A stretch of 64,000 nt of DNA from Microbacterium rhizomatis (GCF_008710745.1 NZ_VYSA01000002.1:434001-498000), one strand, 5' to 3'. Positions 48,491-56,780 are shown, numbered from the stretch's first letter. The notes: a model not told the origin generated them from the sequence alone. A program made the numbers and translations.

Positions 48491-49256
48491 GGGCGACACC
48501 GTCTGGCGCACAGCCCGGCGCCTGAACGAGGCGCTGGCGGGCCACGAGGTCGTGCGGTTCGATATCCGCGTTCCGGGGAGCGCCACCGCGGATCTGCGCG
48601 GCGAGACCGTTCGCGAAGTGGTGCCGCGGGGCAAGCACCTGCTCGAGCGGATCGGTGACTTCACGCTGCACTCGCACCTGAAGATGGAGGGCGCGTGGCA
48701 CGTCTACGCGCGAGGCGGGCGGTGGCGGGCCCCGGCGTTCCGCGCTCGCGCGATCGTCGGCACGGCTTCGCACGACACGGTCGGATTCGACCTGGCGATG
48801 GTCGAAGTGCTGCCGACGAGCGACGAGGAGCGCATCGTCGGGCACCTCGGCCCCGATCCACTCGGCCCGAACTGGGATCCCGGAGAGGCGGCACGCCGAC
48901 TGGGCGCCGATGTGCGACCGGTGCACGTGGCGCTGCTGGACCAGCGCAACGTCGCCGGGTTCGGCAACGAGTACGCCAACGAGATCCTGTTTCTGCGCGG
49001 CATCCTTCCGCAGCGCCCCGCGATCGAGACGGATGCCGCGGCGATCCTCGATCTGGGCGCGCGCACGATCCTCGCGAACCGCGACAGACAGGGTCGCACT
49101 TTCACCGGGGATGCACGGGCGGGGCGCTCGACGTGGGTCTATGGGCGAGAGGGGCGGCCGTGCCGACGGTGCGGAACGCCCATCCTCGCGGGCTCGCTCG
49201 GCGCGACGGCGACCAGCGCACGCAATGTCTTCTGGTGCCCCTCCTGCCAGCGGTGA
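48483..49256 (+). CDS. Fpg/Nei-family DNA glycosylase (Nei2-like)
   Basis: A 257-aa bifunctional glycosylase/AP lyase. The start MPEGDTVWRTA supplies the catalytic Pro and Glu after Met removal. The H2TH region is LLDQRNVAGFGNEYANEILF, and the C-terminal zinc finger is CRRCGTPI...FWCPSCQ. The EGDTV N-terminus is typical of actinobacterial Nei enzymes (oxidised pyrimidines) rather than MutM. GTG start at 48483, inside the last codons of lhr, so translation is coupled to the helicase. Confidence 0.95.
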   Translation: MPEGDTVWRTARRLNEALAGHEVVRFDIRVPGSATADLRGETVREVVPRGKHLLERIGDFTLHSHLKMEGAWHVYARGGRWRAPAFRARAIVGTASHDTVGFDLAMVEVLPTSDEERIVGHLGPDPLGPNWDPGEAARRLGADVRPVHVALLDQRNVAGFGNEYANEILFLRGILPQRPAIETDAAAILDLGARTILANRDRQGRTFTGDARAGRSTWVYGREGRPCRRCGTPILAGSLGATATSARNVFWCPSCQR

Positions 49257-49278
49257 GCCGTCGTGTTCCGTCGCATCT

Positions 49279-49342
49279 TCGGAGATCTGCACGAATTCGG
49301 ATGGATCGGCGCGCTTTCCCCCGAAGATCGGCAGATCTCCGA
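49279..49342. repeat. 64-bp stretch with 12-bp inverted ends (single copy)
   Basis: TCGGAGATCTGC (49279-49290) and GCAGATCTCCGA (49331-49342) are perfectly complementary. A second, overlapping pair (ATCTTCGG and CCGAAGAT) allows an alternative fold. It lies 3' of the glycosylase gene. Confidence 0.82.
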
Positions 49343-49421
49343 GGTTGTGCGGCGAAAGCACGCGATCAACGCGCCGTGAAAATCCATGCTCGTGCAAGCA
49401 ATCCGTGAACGCCTCGGCGCC

Positions 49422-49485
49422 GAATAACGTGCAATCGGTAGGAAACCGATGCACGGGAATGAAATCCACACAGAGCGCGTTATTC
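49422..49485. promoter_or_regulatory. Nested inverted repeats upstream of the hexapeptide-repeat gene
   Basis: GAATAACG (49422-49429) pairs with CGTTATTC (49478-49485). Inside it GTGCAATCGGT-AGGAA-ACCGATGCAC forms a near-perfect hairpin. The region (49370-49500) is visibly more AT-rich than its surroundings and leads into the GTG start at 49523. The rest of the 266-bp gap after the glycosylase is the repeat at 49279-49342. Confidence 0.5.
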
Positions 49486-49522
49486 CAGTACTTGCGCCGA
49501 ACAGGCGCTGTCGGAGGGGATC

Positions 49523-49930
49523 GTGGGAAAGAACTACGTCGACATCGAGAATGACCACGGCGAGATGCTGCGCTATCGCAAGCACGCCAATGGCCGAGGA
49601 CTGATCGCGCACGGCGCGAAAGTGCACCCGAGCGCTGTCATCGAAGCAGGCGCGTATGTCGAGCCCGGAGTCCAGATAGGCGCGGGAGCCCACGTCGGCC
49701 GCGGAGTGTGGGTCGAATCGGATGCGGTGATCGGTCCGGAAGCCGACATCGCACCGCACGCGCACATCGGCGCCGGCGCGGCGATCGGCGGCGGCGCGAA
49801 GATCGGGGTCCGCACGCTGGTCGGGGCGCACGCCCGCGTCGCGGTGGGTTCGCTGATCGGCGACGACCAGACCATCGCGGACGGCGAGCAGGTCGCGACC
49901 GATCGTCGAGGTCTTCGCCTGGCCGCATAG
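49523..49930 (+). CDS. Small left-handed beta-helix (hexapeptide repeat) protein
   Basis: A 135-aa protein made of hexapeptide turns: VHPSAVIEAGAYVEPGVQIGAGAHVGRGVWVESDAVIGPEADIAPHAHIGAGAAIGGG and onwards, the pattern of LbH acyltransferases and gamma-carbonic-anhydrase-like proteins. It is too short for a full acyltransferase and lacks the usual catalytic His context, so it may be a structural LbH unit. GTG start with GGAGGGG five bases upstream is convincing. Upstream lies an unusual AT-richer dyad-rich leader (49370-49500). Function unknown. Confidence 0.82.
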   Translation: MGKNYVDIENDHGEMLRYRKHANGRGLIAHGAKVHPSAVIEAGAYVEPGVQIGAGAHVGRGVWVESDAVIGPEADIAPHAHIGAGAAIGGGAKIGVRTLVGAHARVAVGSLIGDDQTIADGEQVATDRRGLRLAA

Positions 49931-49994
49931 GCAGCACGCCGGTCGGCTTCTTCGCGCCGGTAGGCGTGTCGGCGCGGCCCGGTATCGTGCCCGG

Positions 49995-50597
49995 ATGACA
50001 CGCCGGCGAGCGATCGCGCGCACCCCCGGGGTATCCGCCATCGCGGTCGCTGTCCTCGCGGCCGCGGTCCTCGCGCCGGTGCTCTGGGTCGCGCGCAGCG
50101 AGAGTCCCCTCCATCCACCGGGCGTGATGGCCACCGGCGCCGCCGTGCGAGCGATCCCCCCGCGCCCCGACGCCGCTTTCGCCCTCACGGTGCGCCATAT
50201 CTACGACGGCGACACCATCCAGGCTGAGATCCAGCATCCGAATGACATCGTCACTTCGTCCGCCCCGATCCGGATACGCCTGATCGGAATCGACACCCCG
50301 GAGGGCACACCCGCACCGGAGTGCTGGGCCGACGAGGCACGGCGGCACCTGGCCGAGCTGCTGCCCGAAGGGTCGACCGTGTGGGCAGCTCCCGATCGCG
50401 ATACCTGGGACCACTACGGCCGGCGCCTGTTGGACCTCTGGACCGATGACGGCCGGTTCGTCCCCTACGAACTCGTCGCCGCCGGAGACGCGCAGGCGAT
50501 CCGCATCCGGCCGAACGTCGCCCACGACGATCTCTTCACCGCCGCCCAGGCCAAGGCACAGGCCGAAGCGCGCGGCCGATGGGGCGTGTGCCCATGA
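49995..50597 (+). CDS. Secreted or membrane-anchored thermonuclease (SNase-like)
   Basis: A 200-aa SNase-family nuclease: N-terminal hydrophobic segment (about 13-33) as signal or anchor, then the OB-fold with YDGDTIQ (metal-binding Asp), IRLIGIDTPEG, and DHYGRRLLDLW carrying the second catalytic Arg; the first catalytic Arg lies in RLIGIDTPE. One cysteine pair (ECWADEA and WGVCP) could form a disulfide outside the cell. Predicted to degrade extracellular DNA/RNA with calcium. ATG at 49995. Confidence 0.9.
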   Translation: MTRRRAIARTPGVSAIAVAVLAAAVLAPVLWVARSESPLHPPGVMATGAAVRAIPPRPDAAFALTVRHIYDGDTIQAEIQHPNDIVTSSAPIRIRLIGIDTPEGTPAPECWADEARRHLAELLPEGSTVWAAPDRDTWDHYGRRLLDLWTDDGRFVPYELVAAGDAQAIRIRPNVAHDDLFTAAQAKAQAEARGRWGVCP

Positions 50598-50612
50598 CCT
50601 CGCTCCCGGGGG

Positions 50613-51011
50613 TCAGGCGAACACGAACAGCACGAAGCCGATGAGCGGCAGCGTGCCCTGCGTGAGCGCGGCACGGATGTACTTCGCACCCGACGTCATC
50701 AGCACGAGCGAGGCTGCGACCATCGATCCGAGGCTGAACAGCACGAGCGTGCGCCCCGCGACATCAGCCACGGTGTCGGGACCCCCCGCCCAGAACATCA
50801 CGATCCCGAGCACGGCCCCGACGGCGAGGAACAGGTTGTAGAAGCCCTGGTTGTACGCCATGGGCTTCGTGGTGTCGGCGGCCGCTTGATCGGCGACGCC
50901 GAACCGCTTCCACACCCGGGGGTTGGTCCACTGCACGCTCTCCATGATGAAGATGTACACGTGCAGCAGCGCCGCGAGCGCTGCGAAGACCGTTGCAATG
51001 ATCGCGACCAT
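50613..51011 (-). CDS. DUF1304 membrane protein
   Basis: A 132-aa protein with four membrane helices. The start LLHVYIFIMESVQWTNPRVWKRFG and the middle NQGFYNLFLAVGAVLG are the conserved segments of DUF1304 family proteins. No enzymatic role is established for the family. The gene is convergent with the thermonuclease gene (15 bp apart) and divergent from the LysR-like gene at 51085. Confidence 0.92.
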   Translation of the reverse strand: MVAIIATVFAALAALLHVYIFIMESVQWTNPRVWKRFGVADQAAADTTKPMAYNQGFYNLFLAVGAVLGIVMFWAGGPDTVADVAGRTLVLFSLGSMVAASLVLMTSGAKYIRAALTQGTLPLIGFVLFVFA

Positions 51012-51040
51012 GACCGAACCATATCGCCCGGCTACGCTAA

Positions 51041-51080
51041 CGACGTAAAGAAGGGGCTGACGACGCGAAGAAGGGGCTAG
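51041..51080. repeat. 20-bp tandem duplication of a ribosome-binding region
   Basis: CGACGTAAAGAAGGGGCTGA (51041-51060) is followed directly by CGACGCGAAGAAGGGGCTAG (51061-51080), 16 of 20 bases identical. Each copy carries AAGAAGGGG, so the gene starting at 51085 has a duplicated Shine-Dalgarno-like sequence. Confidence 0.93.
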
Positions 51081-51084
51081 TCAG

Positions 51085-51831
51085 GTGGCGAAAGGCAGCG
51101 GTTCAGGCGGGCCGGGCGGCTCCGGTCGGCGGCGGGATGCCGCACCGCGTCGCGCCCCGAAGCGCACCGCCTCCGCGGGCGCACCTCAGAAGAAGCCGGT
51201 GGTCTTCGACGCTCGTCCGGCAGCCGGCCCGGCGCCTTCCGCCGCTCTGCGTCTCGGGCTCGTTCCCGGAGCGACGCCCGGCAAGTGGATCGACGCGTGG
51301 CGGGACCGCCTGCCCGACGTGCCCGTCGAGGTGACCGTGCTCGATGTCGCGACCCAGCGCGAGCGCGTGCTCGGCGAGGAGATCGACATCGCCCTGGTCC
51401 GCCTGCCGATCGACGACGACGGACTCCACGTCATCCCGCTCTACGACGAGATCCCGGTCGTGGTGTGCGCCTCCGATTCGGCGCTCACCGCGGCCGACGA
51501 ACTCGACCTCGCCGACCTCGCGGGCGAGGTCGTGATCGTTCCCCGCGATGCTGTGTACGACTTCGCGGTGCCCGGCTCGATCCCACCGGCCTTCGACGCT
51601 CCCGCCGACACGGCCGAAGCGATCGCGACGGTGGCGGCGGGAGTCGGCATCGTGATCGTTCCGCTCTCGCTCGCGCGCCTGCATCATCGCAAGGATGCGG
51701 CGCACCGCCCGCTCCGCGCGGGCCCCACCTCGACCGTCGCGCTGGCCTGGCGCAGCGACCGGACCACCCCCGAGGTCGAGATGTTCATCGGCATCGTCCG
51801 TGGACGCACGGCGAACTCGTCGCGCGGCTGA
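51085..51831 (+). CDS. LysR-type ligand-binding domain without DNA-binding domain
   Basis: A 248-aa protein. The first ~45 residues are Gly/Arg/Lys/Ala-rich and basic ([17 protein letters not shown]), with no HTH. The remainder is the LysR substrate-binding fold: ALRLGLVPGATPGKWIDAWRDRLPDVPVEVTVLD, IDIALVRLPI, VVCASDSALTAADELDLADLAGEVVIVP and GVGIVIVPLSLARLH. It may be a regulator that has lost its HTH, with the basic tail as a nucleic-acid contact (inference). GTG start with a duplicated AAGGGG region in front (51041-51080). Confidence 0.85.
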   Translation: MAKGSGSGGPGGSGRRRDAAPRRAPKRTASAGAPQKKPVVFDARPAAGPAPSAALRLGLVPGATPGKWIDAWRDRLPDVPVEVTVLDVATQRERVLGEEIDIALVRLPIDDDGLHVIPLYDEIPVVVCASDSALTAADELDLADLAGEVVIVPRDAVYDFAVPGSIPPAFDAPADTAEAIATVAAGVGIVIVPLSLARLHHRKDAAHRPLRAGPTSTVALAWRSDRTTPEVEMFIGIVRGRTANSSRG

Positions 51832-51882
51832 CCCGGCCGCCTTTCCGCCGTCACGCCAGCGAAGAAACGCCACGCACGCAAG

Positions 51883-51925
51883 GAGGAGGATGTCGCCGAC
51901 CTTGGGCCTCTGCGACATCCTCCTC
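51883..51925. terminator. 14-bp-stem hairpin between convergent genes
   Basis: GAGGAGGATGTCGC (51883-51896) and its perfect complement (51912-51925) enclose 15 bases. It lies in the 243-bp gap between two convergent genes and has no T-tract. I see nothing else definite in the rest of that gap. Confidence 0.6.
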
Positions 51926-52074
51926 AGAACGATGGACCACCCGCCTGTGCCCGAACACCCCCAAGGGCCGGTCGTCCGCAGCGCGCGGCGCCCCCCGAGG
52001 CCCCGTGCCGATTGATCGTTCCGACGAGAATGAGCACGTCTCGACAGCCCTGATACACGAGGCTGGAAGAAATC

Positions 52075-54561
52075 TCAGAAACCCGATCCGTGCGTCTGGA
52101 ACGGTGCCACGATGCCTGTGCGCCCGGATGCCGCGGCCAGCGCCTCGGCCGCCGGGAGCCCCGCCGCAAGCTCTGCATGCATCGCCCCGAGCAGCTCGCA
52201 CGCCTCGTCATCGGCAACCACCACAGGCGTCGCGACCACCGCCCGCGTGCCGGCGTGCAGCCAGATGCGGGTCATGCCGATCGCCTCCTCGCCCCAGCGC
52301 ACCGACGAGCGCCCGACCTCGCACGCCGACAGGACCACCGTCGACGGCGGACGCGGCATCCGATCGATGTCGTACCCGAACAGCGCGCCGTCCGCCAGCT
52401 CGAGGCCCGAGAACAGCGGGTTGTCCACCGCGTGCCGGCCGTGCGCCGCGATGTGGAGCAGTTCGACCTGTGACGCGAGGTCGGTGACGGCGTCGACGGT
52501 CGCCTCCGCCGCGCGCAGCGTGCGCGATGGGGGCCACGCGGATGCCGCGGCATCCACCTCCTCGTCGCCGCGCGCGACGCGCGGACCCACCGCGAAGCCC
52601 GCCGTGACCGGCGCCCGCGATGCCGCGTCGCGCAGGCTCGCCCATCGCGTCGCCGACACCGCCAGAGTGAAGGCGCGCCCCCGCATGGCGGGAAGCATCG
52701 CCCACGGGATGCCGTTGAGCACGCCGGGCACGGTGATCACGAGCCTGCGCACACCGGCGGCGGCGCCCGGGCCGTCCAGCAATGCCGCCGAGAGCGATCC
52801 GAGTCGCTCGTCGAGGCTGCGGCGCACCACCTCGGCCATGGGTCCGCTCCGGATGGACGCCGACATATCGAGGTCGGCACGCAAGCCGGGGAGAGCGCGT
52901 TGCACGGCAGGCCAGGCGCGGAGCGGCATCACCTTCGCGCCGCCCGCGGTGACCACGAGGGCGACCAATGCCCTCCCCGAGTAGACGTATGCGATGAGCG
53001 CGGTCTCGGAGTCCAGGCTCGCGCGAAGGCCGTCGAGATCGATCCGCTCCTGGATCGCCGCCGACCCCGTAGCCGCCCACTGTCGCTGCCGCGCCCGATC
53101 ACGCAGCTCGGCCGCGCGGGGGTTCGACAGCCAGTCGTCGTGCGGGTTGTCGGCACGCAGCTGCCGCAGCTCGGCGAGTTCCGCCGCAAGTTCCGGATCG
53201 GGCGGCGGCCGCAGCGGAACCACCTGCTGGCTCAGGTGCCGCGCCCGCTCGGACCACTCGAAGAGGACGTCGGGCCGCCCGCTGCGCGCCGCCGAGTCGA
53301 GCCCGGCGAATACCAGACCGGCTGCGTGCATGCCCGCCGAGGTCTGCAGGTCGAGGCTGCCGAACGAACGCTGCCATCGCGCGAGTTCGTCGAGCCCCGC
53401 AGCCGCATGCCGCCGTGCCGTGCCGTGTCGGCCGGACGCCGCAGCCATCGCCGCCCGCACCTCGTAGGAGAGGAGCCGGACGTCCATCGACGCGGTGCGC
53501 GGCGCCCGTGCCGCTCGGGGCTCCGCGACGGAACCGTGGGTGCGCGCTGCCCACAACTCGTACGACATGCGCAGCGCGGCGGCCTCGTTGCGGAATCCAC
53601 GGCTGTCGAGCGCAGCGGCCGCGGCGCCGACCTCACCCTGCGAGGGAACGCGCGTGGCGCGGGGAACGGCGTCCCCCCCGGGGTCGACGGCTCCTCCCGC
53701 GAGCTGCGCCCGCAGACGCACCGCCTCTGCGCGAACCGCCCAGGCGTCGTTGCCCACGGCGCGGAAGCGACGCGCGGCGGAGGCCGCGGCACGGCGCGCT
53801 TTGACCGGGTCGTGGAGAAGCTGAGAACGGGCGAGGTTGAACTCGGTCTCTGCGCGAGACTGCGGCATCCGGTGCGCACCGAACACCGCGATGTTGCGAG
53901 ACAGGATGCGCTCGGCCTCGGTGGTCAGCCCGGCGTCGCGCAGCACCTCCGCGCGGTCGGCGTCGCCGACCGCCGCCGACACGGCGGACAGGGGCGCGAG
54001 CACTTCTCGCGCGGATCCCATCTGCCGCATCGCGGTGACGATGTCACCCTCGAGCAAGGCGATGTAGCCCTCGTTGTGTCGAGCCTGCGCTTCGTCGACG
54101 GTCAATCCGAGCGCGCGGAACACCTCGGTCGCGGCCGCGGCATCCACCGCGGCCCGACCGAGCTGCCGGCGCTGCATGTTCACCAGGCTCCGGTTCACCA
54201 GCAGGTTGGCCCGCGCCTGCGGATCATCGGCGAGTCCGTCGATCCCCCGGCCGAGCCAGCGCTCCGCCTCTTCGAGCCGGCCCGCCCGCTCCGCGAGAGC
54301 GCCCATCTGGCCGGCGAGGATCGCCCCCGTATGCCGGTCGAGGCCGGGAGTTCTCAGCGCTTCGGCACAGATCCGTTCCGCCTCGCCGAGTTCGCCGATG
54401 CGCGAGAGGGCGTACGCCCAGGTGCCGGCGATCCGCGCGCGCAGGTTCGGATCGTCCGTCGCGACGGCGGCGCGGGACAGCATTCGACGCGCGGCGGCGA
54501 CTCGCCCCCGGTTGACGAGTTCGACGGCCGCGCTGTGCAGATCCTCCGCCGTGCGCGCCAC
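52075..54561 (-). CDS. TPR-CHAT caspase-like protease
   Basis: An 828-aa protein. Residues about 1-430 are helical repeats of TPR type (many A-x-x-x-A/G helix pairs such as LEEAERWLGRGIDG). The C-terminal ~300 residues are a CHAT domain with the catalytic pair His707 (LLHIAAHGRH) and Cys747 (VVLSACEVG). CHAT domains are clan CD proteases related to caspases and separase. The best-studied relative by architecture, TPR-CHAT Csx29, cuts a sigma-factor-linked protein in type III-E CRISPR. Here there is no CRISPR gene, and the partner genes are an S8 protease and an ECF sigma factor upstream on the same transcript. GTG start at 54561 with GGAG close by. Confidence 0.93.
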   Translation of the reverse strand: MARTAEDLHSAAVELVNRGRVAAARRMLSRAAVATDDPNLRARIAGTWAYALSRIGELGEAERICAEALRTPGLDRHTGAILAGQMGALAERAGRLEEAERWLGRGIDGLADDPQARANLLVNRSLVNMQRRQLGRAAVDAAAATEVFRALGLTVDEAQARHNEGYIALLEGDIVTAMRQMGSAREVLAPLSAVSAAVGDADRAEVLRDAGLTTEAERILSRNIAVFGAHRMPQSRAETEFNLARSQLLHDPVKARRAAASAARRFRAVGNDAWAVRAEAVRLRAQLAGGAVDPGGDAVPRATRVPSQGEVGAAAAALDSRGFRNEAAALRMSYELWAARTHGSVAEPRAARAPRTASMDVRLLSYEVRAAMAAASGRHGTARRHAAAGLDELARWQRSFGSLDLQTSAGMHAAGLVFAGLDSAARSGRPDVLFEWSERARHLSQQVVPLRPPPDPELAAELAELRQLRADNPHDDWLSNPRAAELRDRARQRQWAATGSAAIQERIDLDGLRASLDSETALIAYVYSGRALVALVVTAGGAKVMPLRAWPAVQRALPGLRADLDMSASIRSGPMAEVVRRSLDERLGSLSAALLDGPGAAAGVRRLVITVPGVLNGIPWAMLPAMRGRAFTLAVSATRWASLRDAASRAPVTAGFAVGPRVARGDEEVDAAASAWPPSRTLRAAEATVDAVTDLASQVELLHIAAHGRHAVDNPLFSGLELADGALFGYDIDRMPRPPSTVVLSACEVGRSSVRWGEEAIGMTRIWLHAGTRAVVATPVVVADDEACELLGAMHAELAAGLPAAEALAAASGRTGIVAPFQTHGSGF

Positions 54562-54605
54562 GGCTCCATCATGGCCGGATTATCGGCGGGAGGAGCGGGA
54601 GATCC

Positions 54606-56252
54606 TCACGAGTGCAACGGCCCGAGCACGGCGAGGTCGCCCACCATCGCCTCCTCGGCATGACGGAGGGCCGCCACACGTTCGGAGGCGTCGTCGCCGA
54701 GCGTGCCCGACGTCAGCGGATCCACGAGGGCGCGCGCGAGCATGCCCGACACGTACGGTGCGGCGAAGGAGGTCCCGCTCCAGACCGCGAAACCGCCGCT
54801 GAAGTCGTCGGGATCGATGGTCTCGCGCCGCATCCCTCCGATGTCATCGCGGGTTCCGGGCTGGACTCCCCCGTTGAACGGCGGTGTCGTACTCAACACG
54901 ACGGCACCCGGCGCGTACGTGCGCACCCACGGACCGAGGTTGCTGAACAGGGCCATGGTGCGGTTCGGGTTGAGGGCCCCGACCGAGACGTGAGGCGCCG
55001 CATCCGAGGGGTCCTCGACGGTGAATTCCGCGTCAGGCCAAGCCCACAGCGCCGCGGGGAACGTCGGACGATCCGTCGCGTCGTTCCCGGCCGAGCAGAC
55101 GACCGCGCACCCGCGGCGACGCGCGGCCAGCAGCAGCTCGCTGAGGGTCGTGTCGAACAGCTCGTCCTCGGGCGTCTCGTGGTAGTAGCCGAGCGACAGG
55201 TTGATCACGTCGATCTGGCGGCCGCCCTCCTCGGGGCTGAGCGCCATCCACTTCACGAGGGAGCGGACCGCCGCCATGAAGTCGCCCTCGAGCACCGTCC
55301 CCTGGCTGTCGGCGACGCGGATCGCGACGATGTCGGCGTCCGGACAGACCTGGCGGACGATCCCCGCGATGAAGGTGCCATGACCGGCCGCGTCGTCGAT
55401 CATGCCGTCGAACGGCCCCGAGACGTCGCCCCGCACTTCGGGGTCGGTGGCCTCGTCGCCGATGCCGATCACCGTCGCCCCGAGCTGCGGGCGGCGGGTC
55501 ACGATGTCGTCCGTCAGCCACGCGTGCGCCCCGCACCCGGTGTCGAGCACCGCGACCACCGGGCGGCGTCCGCCCTTCGCCACCGTCGCGCGCCGCTCGG
55601 GCTCGGGGCCGACGTATCCGACGACCTGCCTGCCGCCGCTGCCCGGCTCGGCGTAGCTGTCGGTCCCCGGCGCGTTCGTCTTGCCGTAGGGGTTGGTCTT
55701 CCCGTAGGGATTCGTCTTGCCGTAAGGGTTGGTCTTGCCGTACGGATTGAGCCCGATCGGGTCGACCGTCATCACGTGATCGAGCCCGACGCCCTTGAGG
55801 TCCTTCCCGTTGCGCGCGCGGGCGCGCTGCAGCAGTCGCCATGCGTCGATCGGCGGCACGGGCTGGTCGTCCTTGTCCTCCCGCGGCGACGGGAAGATGC
55901 GGAGAGCGTGGATGGTGGGCAGACCGAGCCTGTCGCGCGTCGCGCGCGCGCGCTCGGTGACCGCGGCCGGCTCCAGCGCGTCGCCCTTCACGGTTTCCAG
56001 CGCGATTCCCCAGCCGAAATCGCCGGCCGCCAGCCGGATGATCTCCAGCAGCGCATCGAGGTTCTCCGTGTCCGTGATCAGCAGATGACTCGGGTCGTAC
56101 GCGGTCGGGTAGGCCTTGACGCCCTCGACCGGCTCGCTGCGCGGGTCGAGCGAGACGCCGCGCGCCCGGGCGGCGTCGTACCGGTCGCGCCACGATCCGG
56201 CTCGTCCGCCCGTCGCACCGGCAGCAGGGTCATCGGGTGGCAGGGTGCTCAT
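54606..56252 (-). CDS. Cytoplasmic S8 (subtilisin-like) serine protease with NPYGKT repeat linker
   Basis: A 548-aa protein with the complete subtilisin triad: Asp237 (VVAVLDTGCG), His291 (AGHGTFIAGI) and Ser495 (SGTSFAAPYVSG), plus oxyanion Asn in CSAGNDATD. It has no signal peptide; the first ~165 residues form a soluble domain unlike an ordinary S8 propeptide. Between it and the protease lies (NPYGKT)x4 (residues 169-192), an obvious flexible or cleavable linker. Start ATG 56252 with GAGGA eight bases upstream. It lies 57 bp after the small protein and 44 bp before the CHAT gene. Regulation by cleavage at the repeat is inference. Confidence 0.93.
   Translation of the reverse strand: MSTLPPDDPAAGATGGRAGSWRDRYDAARARGVSLDPRSEPVEGVKAYPTAYDPSHLLITDTENLDALLEIIRLAAGDFGWGIALETVKGDALEPAAVTERARATRDRLGLPTIHALRIFPSPREDKDDQPVPPIDAWRLLQRARARNGKDLKGVGLDHVMTVDPIGLNPYGKTNPYGKTNPYGKTNPYGKTNAPGTDSYAEPGSGGRQVVGYVGPEPERRATVAKGGRRPVVAVLDTGCGAHAWLTDDIVTRRPQLGATVIGIGDEATDPEVRGDVSGPFDGMIDDAAGHGTFIAGIVRQVCPDADIVAIRVADSQGTVLEGDFMAAVRSLVKWMALSPEEGGRQIDVINLSLGYYHETPEDELFDTTLSELLLAARRRGCAVVCSAGNDATDRPTFPAALWAWPDAEFTVEDPSDAAPHVSVGALNPNRTMALFSNLGPWVRTYAPGAVVLSTTPPFNGGVQPGTRDDIGGMRRETIDPDDFSGGFAVWSGTSFAAPYVSGMLARALVDPLTSGTLGDDASERVAALRHAEEAMVGDLAVLGPLHS
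55677..55748 (-). repeat. Four 18-bp repeats encoding NPYGKT
   Basis: Four successive 18-bp units encode NPYGKT each. Third positions vary (CCG/CCT/CCC, GGC/GGG, ACC/ACG), so the peptide is kept while the DNA has diverged. That suggests selection on the peptide rather than a fresh slippage event. Confidence 0.95.
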
Positions 56253-56309
56253 TCACATTCCTCGGGGGTCTTGCCGCGAGGGTTCGCGGCGGAATCGGCG
56301 GAGAGGGGA

Positions 56310-56780
56310 TCACACTTCGAACTGGGGGGTTTGGAACTCGTGCATCTCGTCGCCCGGTCCTCGCACGACGAGCCGGATGCGCGAGACGCCCGGCGTCACA
56401 TCGTCGAACGCGAAGCGGCCGTGCTCGCCGGGCTCGGCCGTCCACTCACGATCGCCCTGCAACAGGCGGATGGCGAGGGTCGGAGCATCCACCCATCCGT
56501 CCACCCGCCGACCGCCACCCTCCGTGGCGGTGACGTGCACGAGCACGTTCGTCTCGCCGTCGCCGAACTGCAGCGTCGCGGTGTCGGCCTCGCCGCGTAC
56601 GGCGGCGAGCTGCACGCCGTCGACCAGGGTGAGGAGCGCGTACTCGCGCGACAGATCCTGGACGGCGACGGCCGCCACCATCCGGTCGATGAGATCTGCG
56701 GGCGCGGGATCCACCGTCTCCCAGAGCGACCGCATCCGTGCGAAGAGCGCCGCGTCGGCGGCGTAGTCCTCAGCGTCCAT
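56310..56780 (-). CDS. Small partner protein with carboxypeptidase-regulatory-like domain
   Basis: A 156-aa protein. The N-terminal part, MRSLWETVDPAPADLIDRMVAAVAVQDLSREYALLTL, is a helical segment of a type that I recall beside sigma/S8/CHAT genes in other actinobacteria. The rest is a beta-sandwich of carboxypeptidase-regulatory type (TNVLVHVTATEGGGRRVDGWVDAPTLAIRLLQ; GRFAFDDVTPGVSRIRLVVRG). No catalytic residues, no signal peptide. It overlaps the sigma gene by 11 bases with GGAGGAG inside that gene, so it is made together with the sigma factor. It could be its inhibitor or a protease substrate (inference). Confidence 0.78.
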   Translation of the reverse strand: MDAEDYAADAALFARMRSLWETVDPAPADLIDRMVAAVAVQDLSREYALLTLVDGVQLAAVRGEADTATLQFGDGETNVLVHVTATEGGGRRVDGWVDAPTLAIRLLQGDREWTAEPGEHGRFAFDDVTPGVSRIRLVVRGPGDEMHEFQTPQFEV

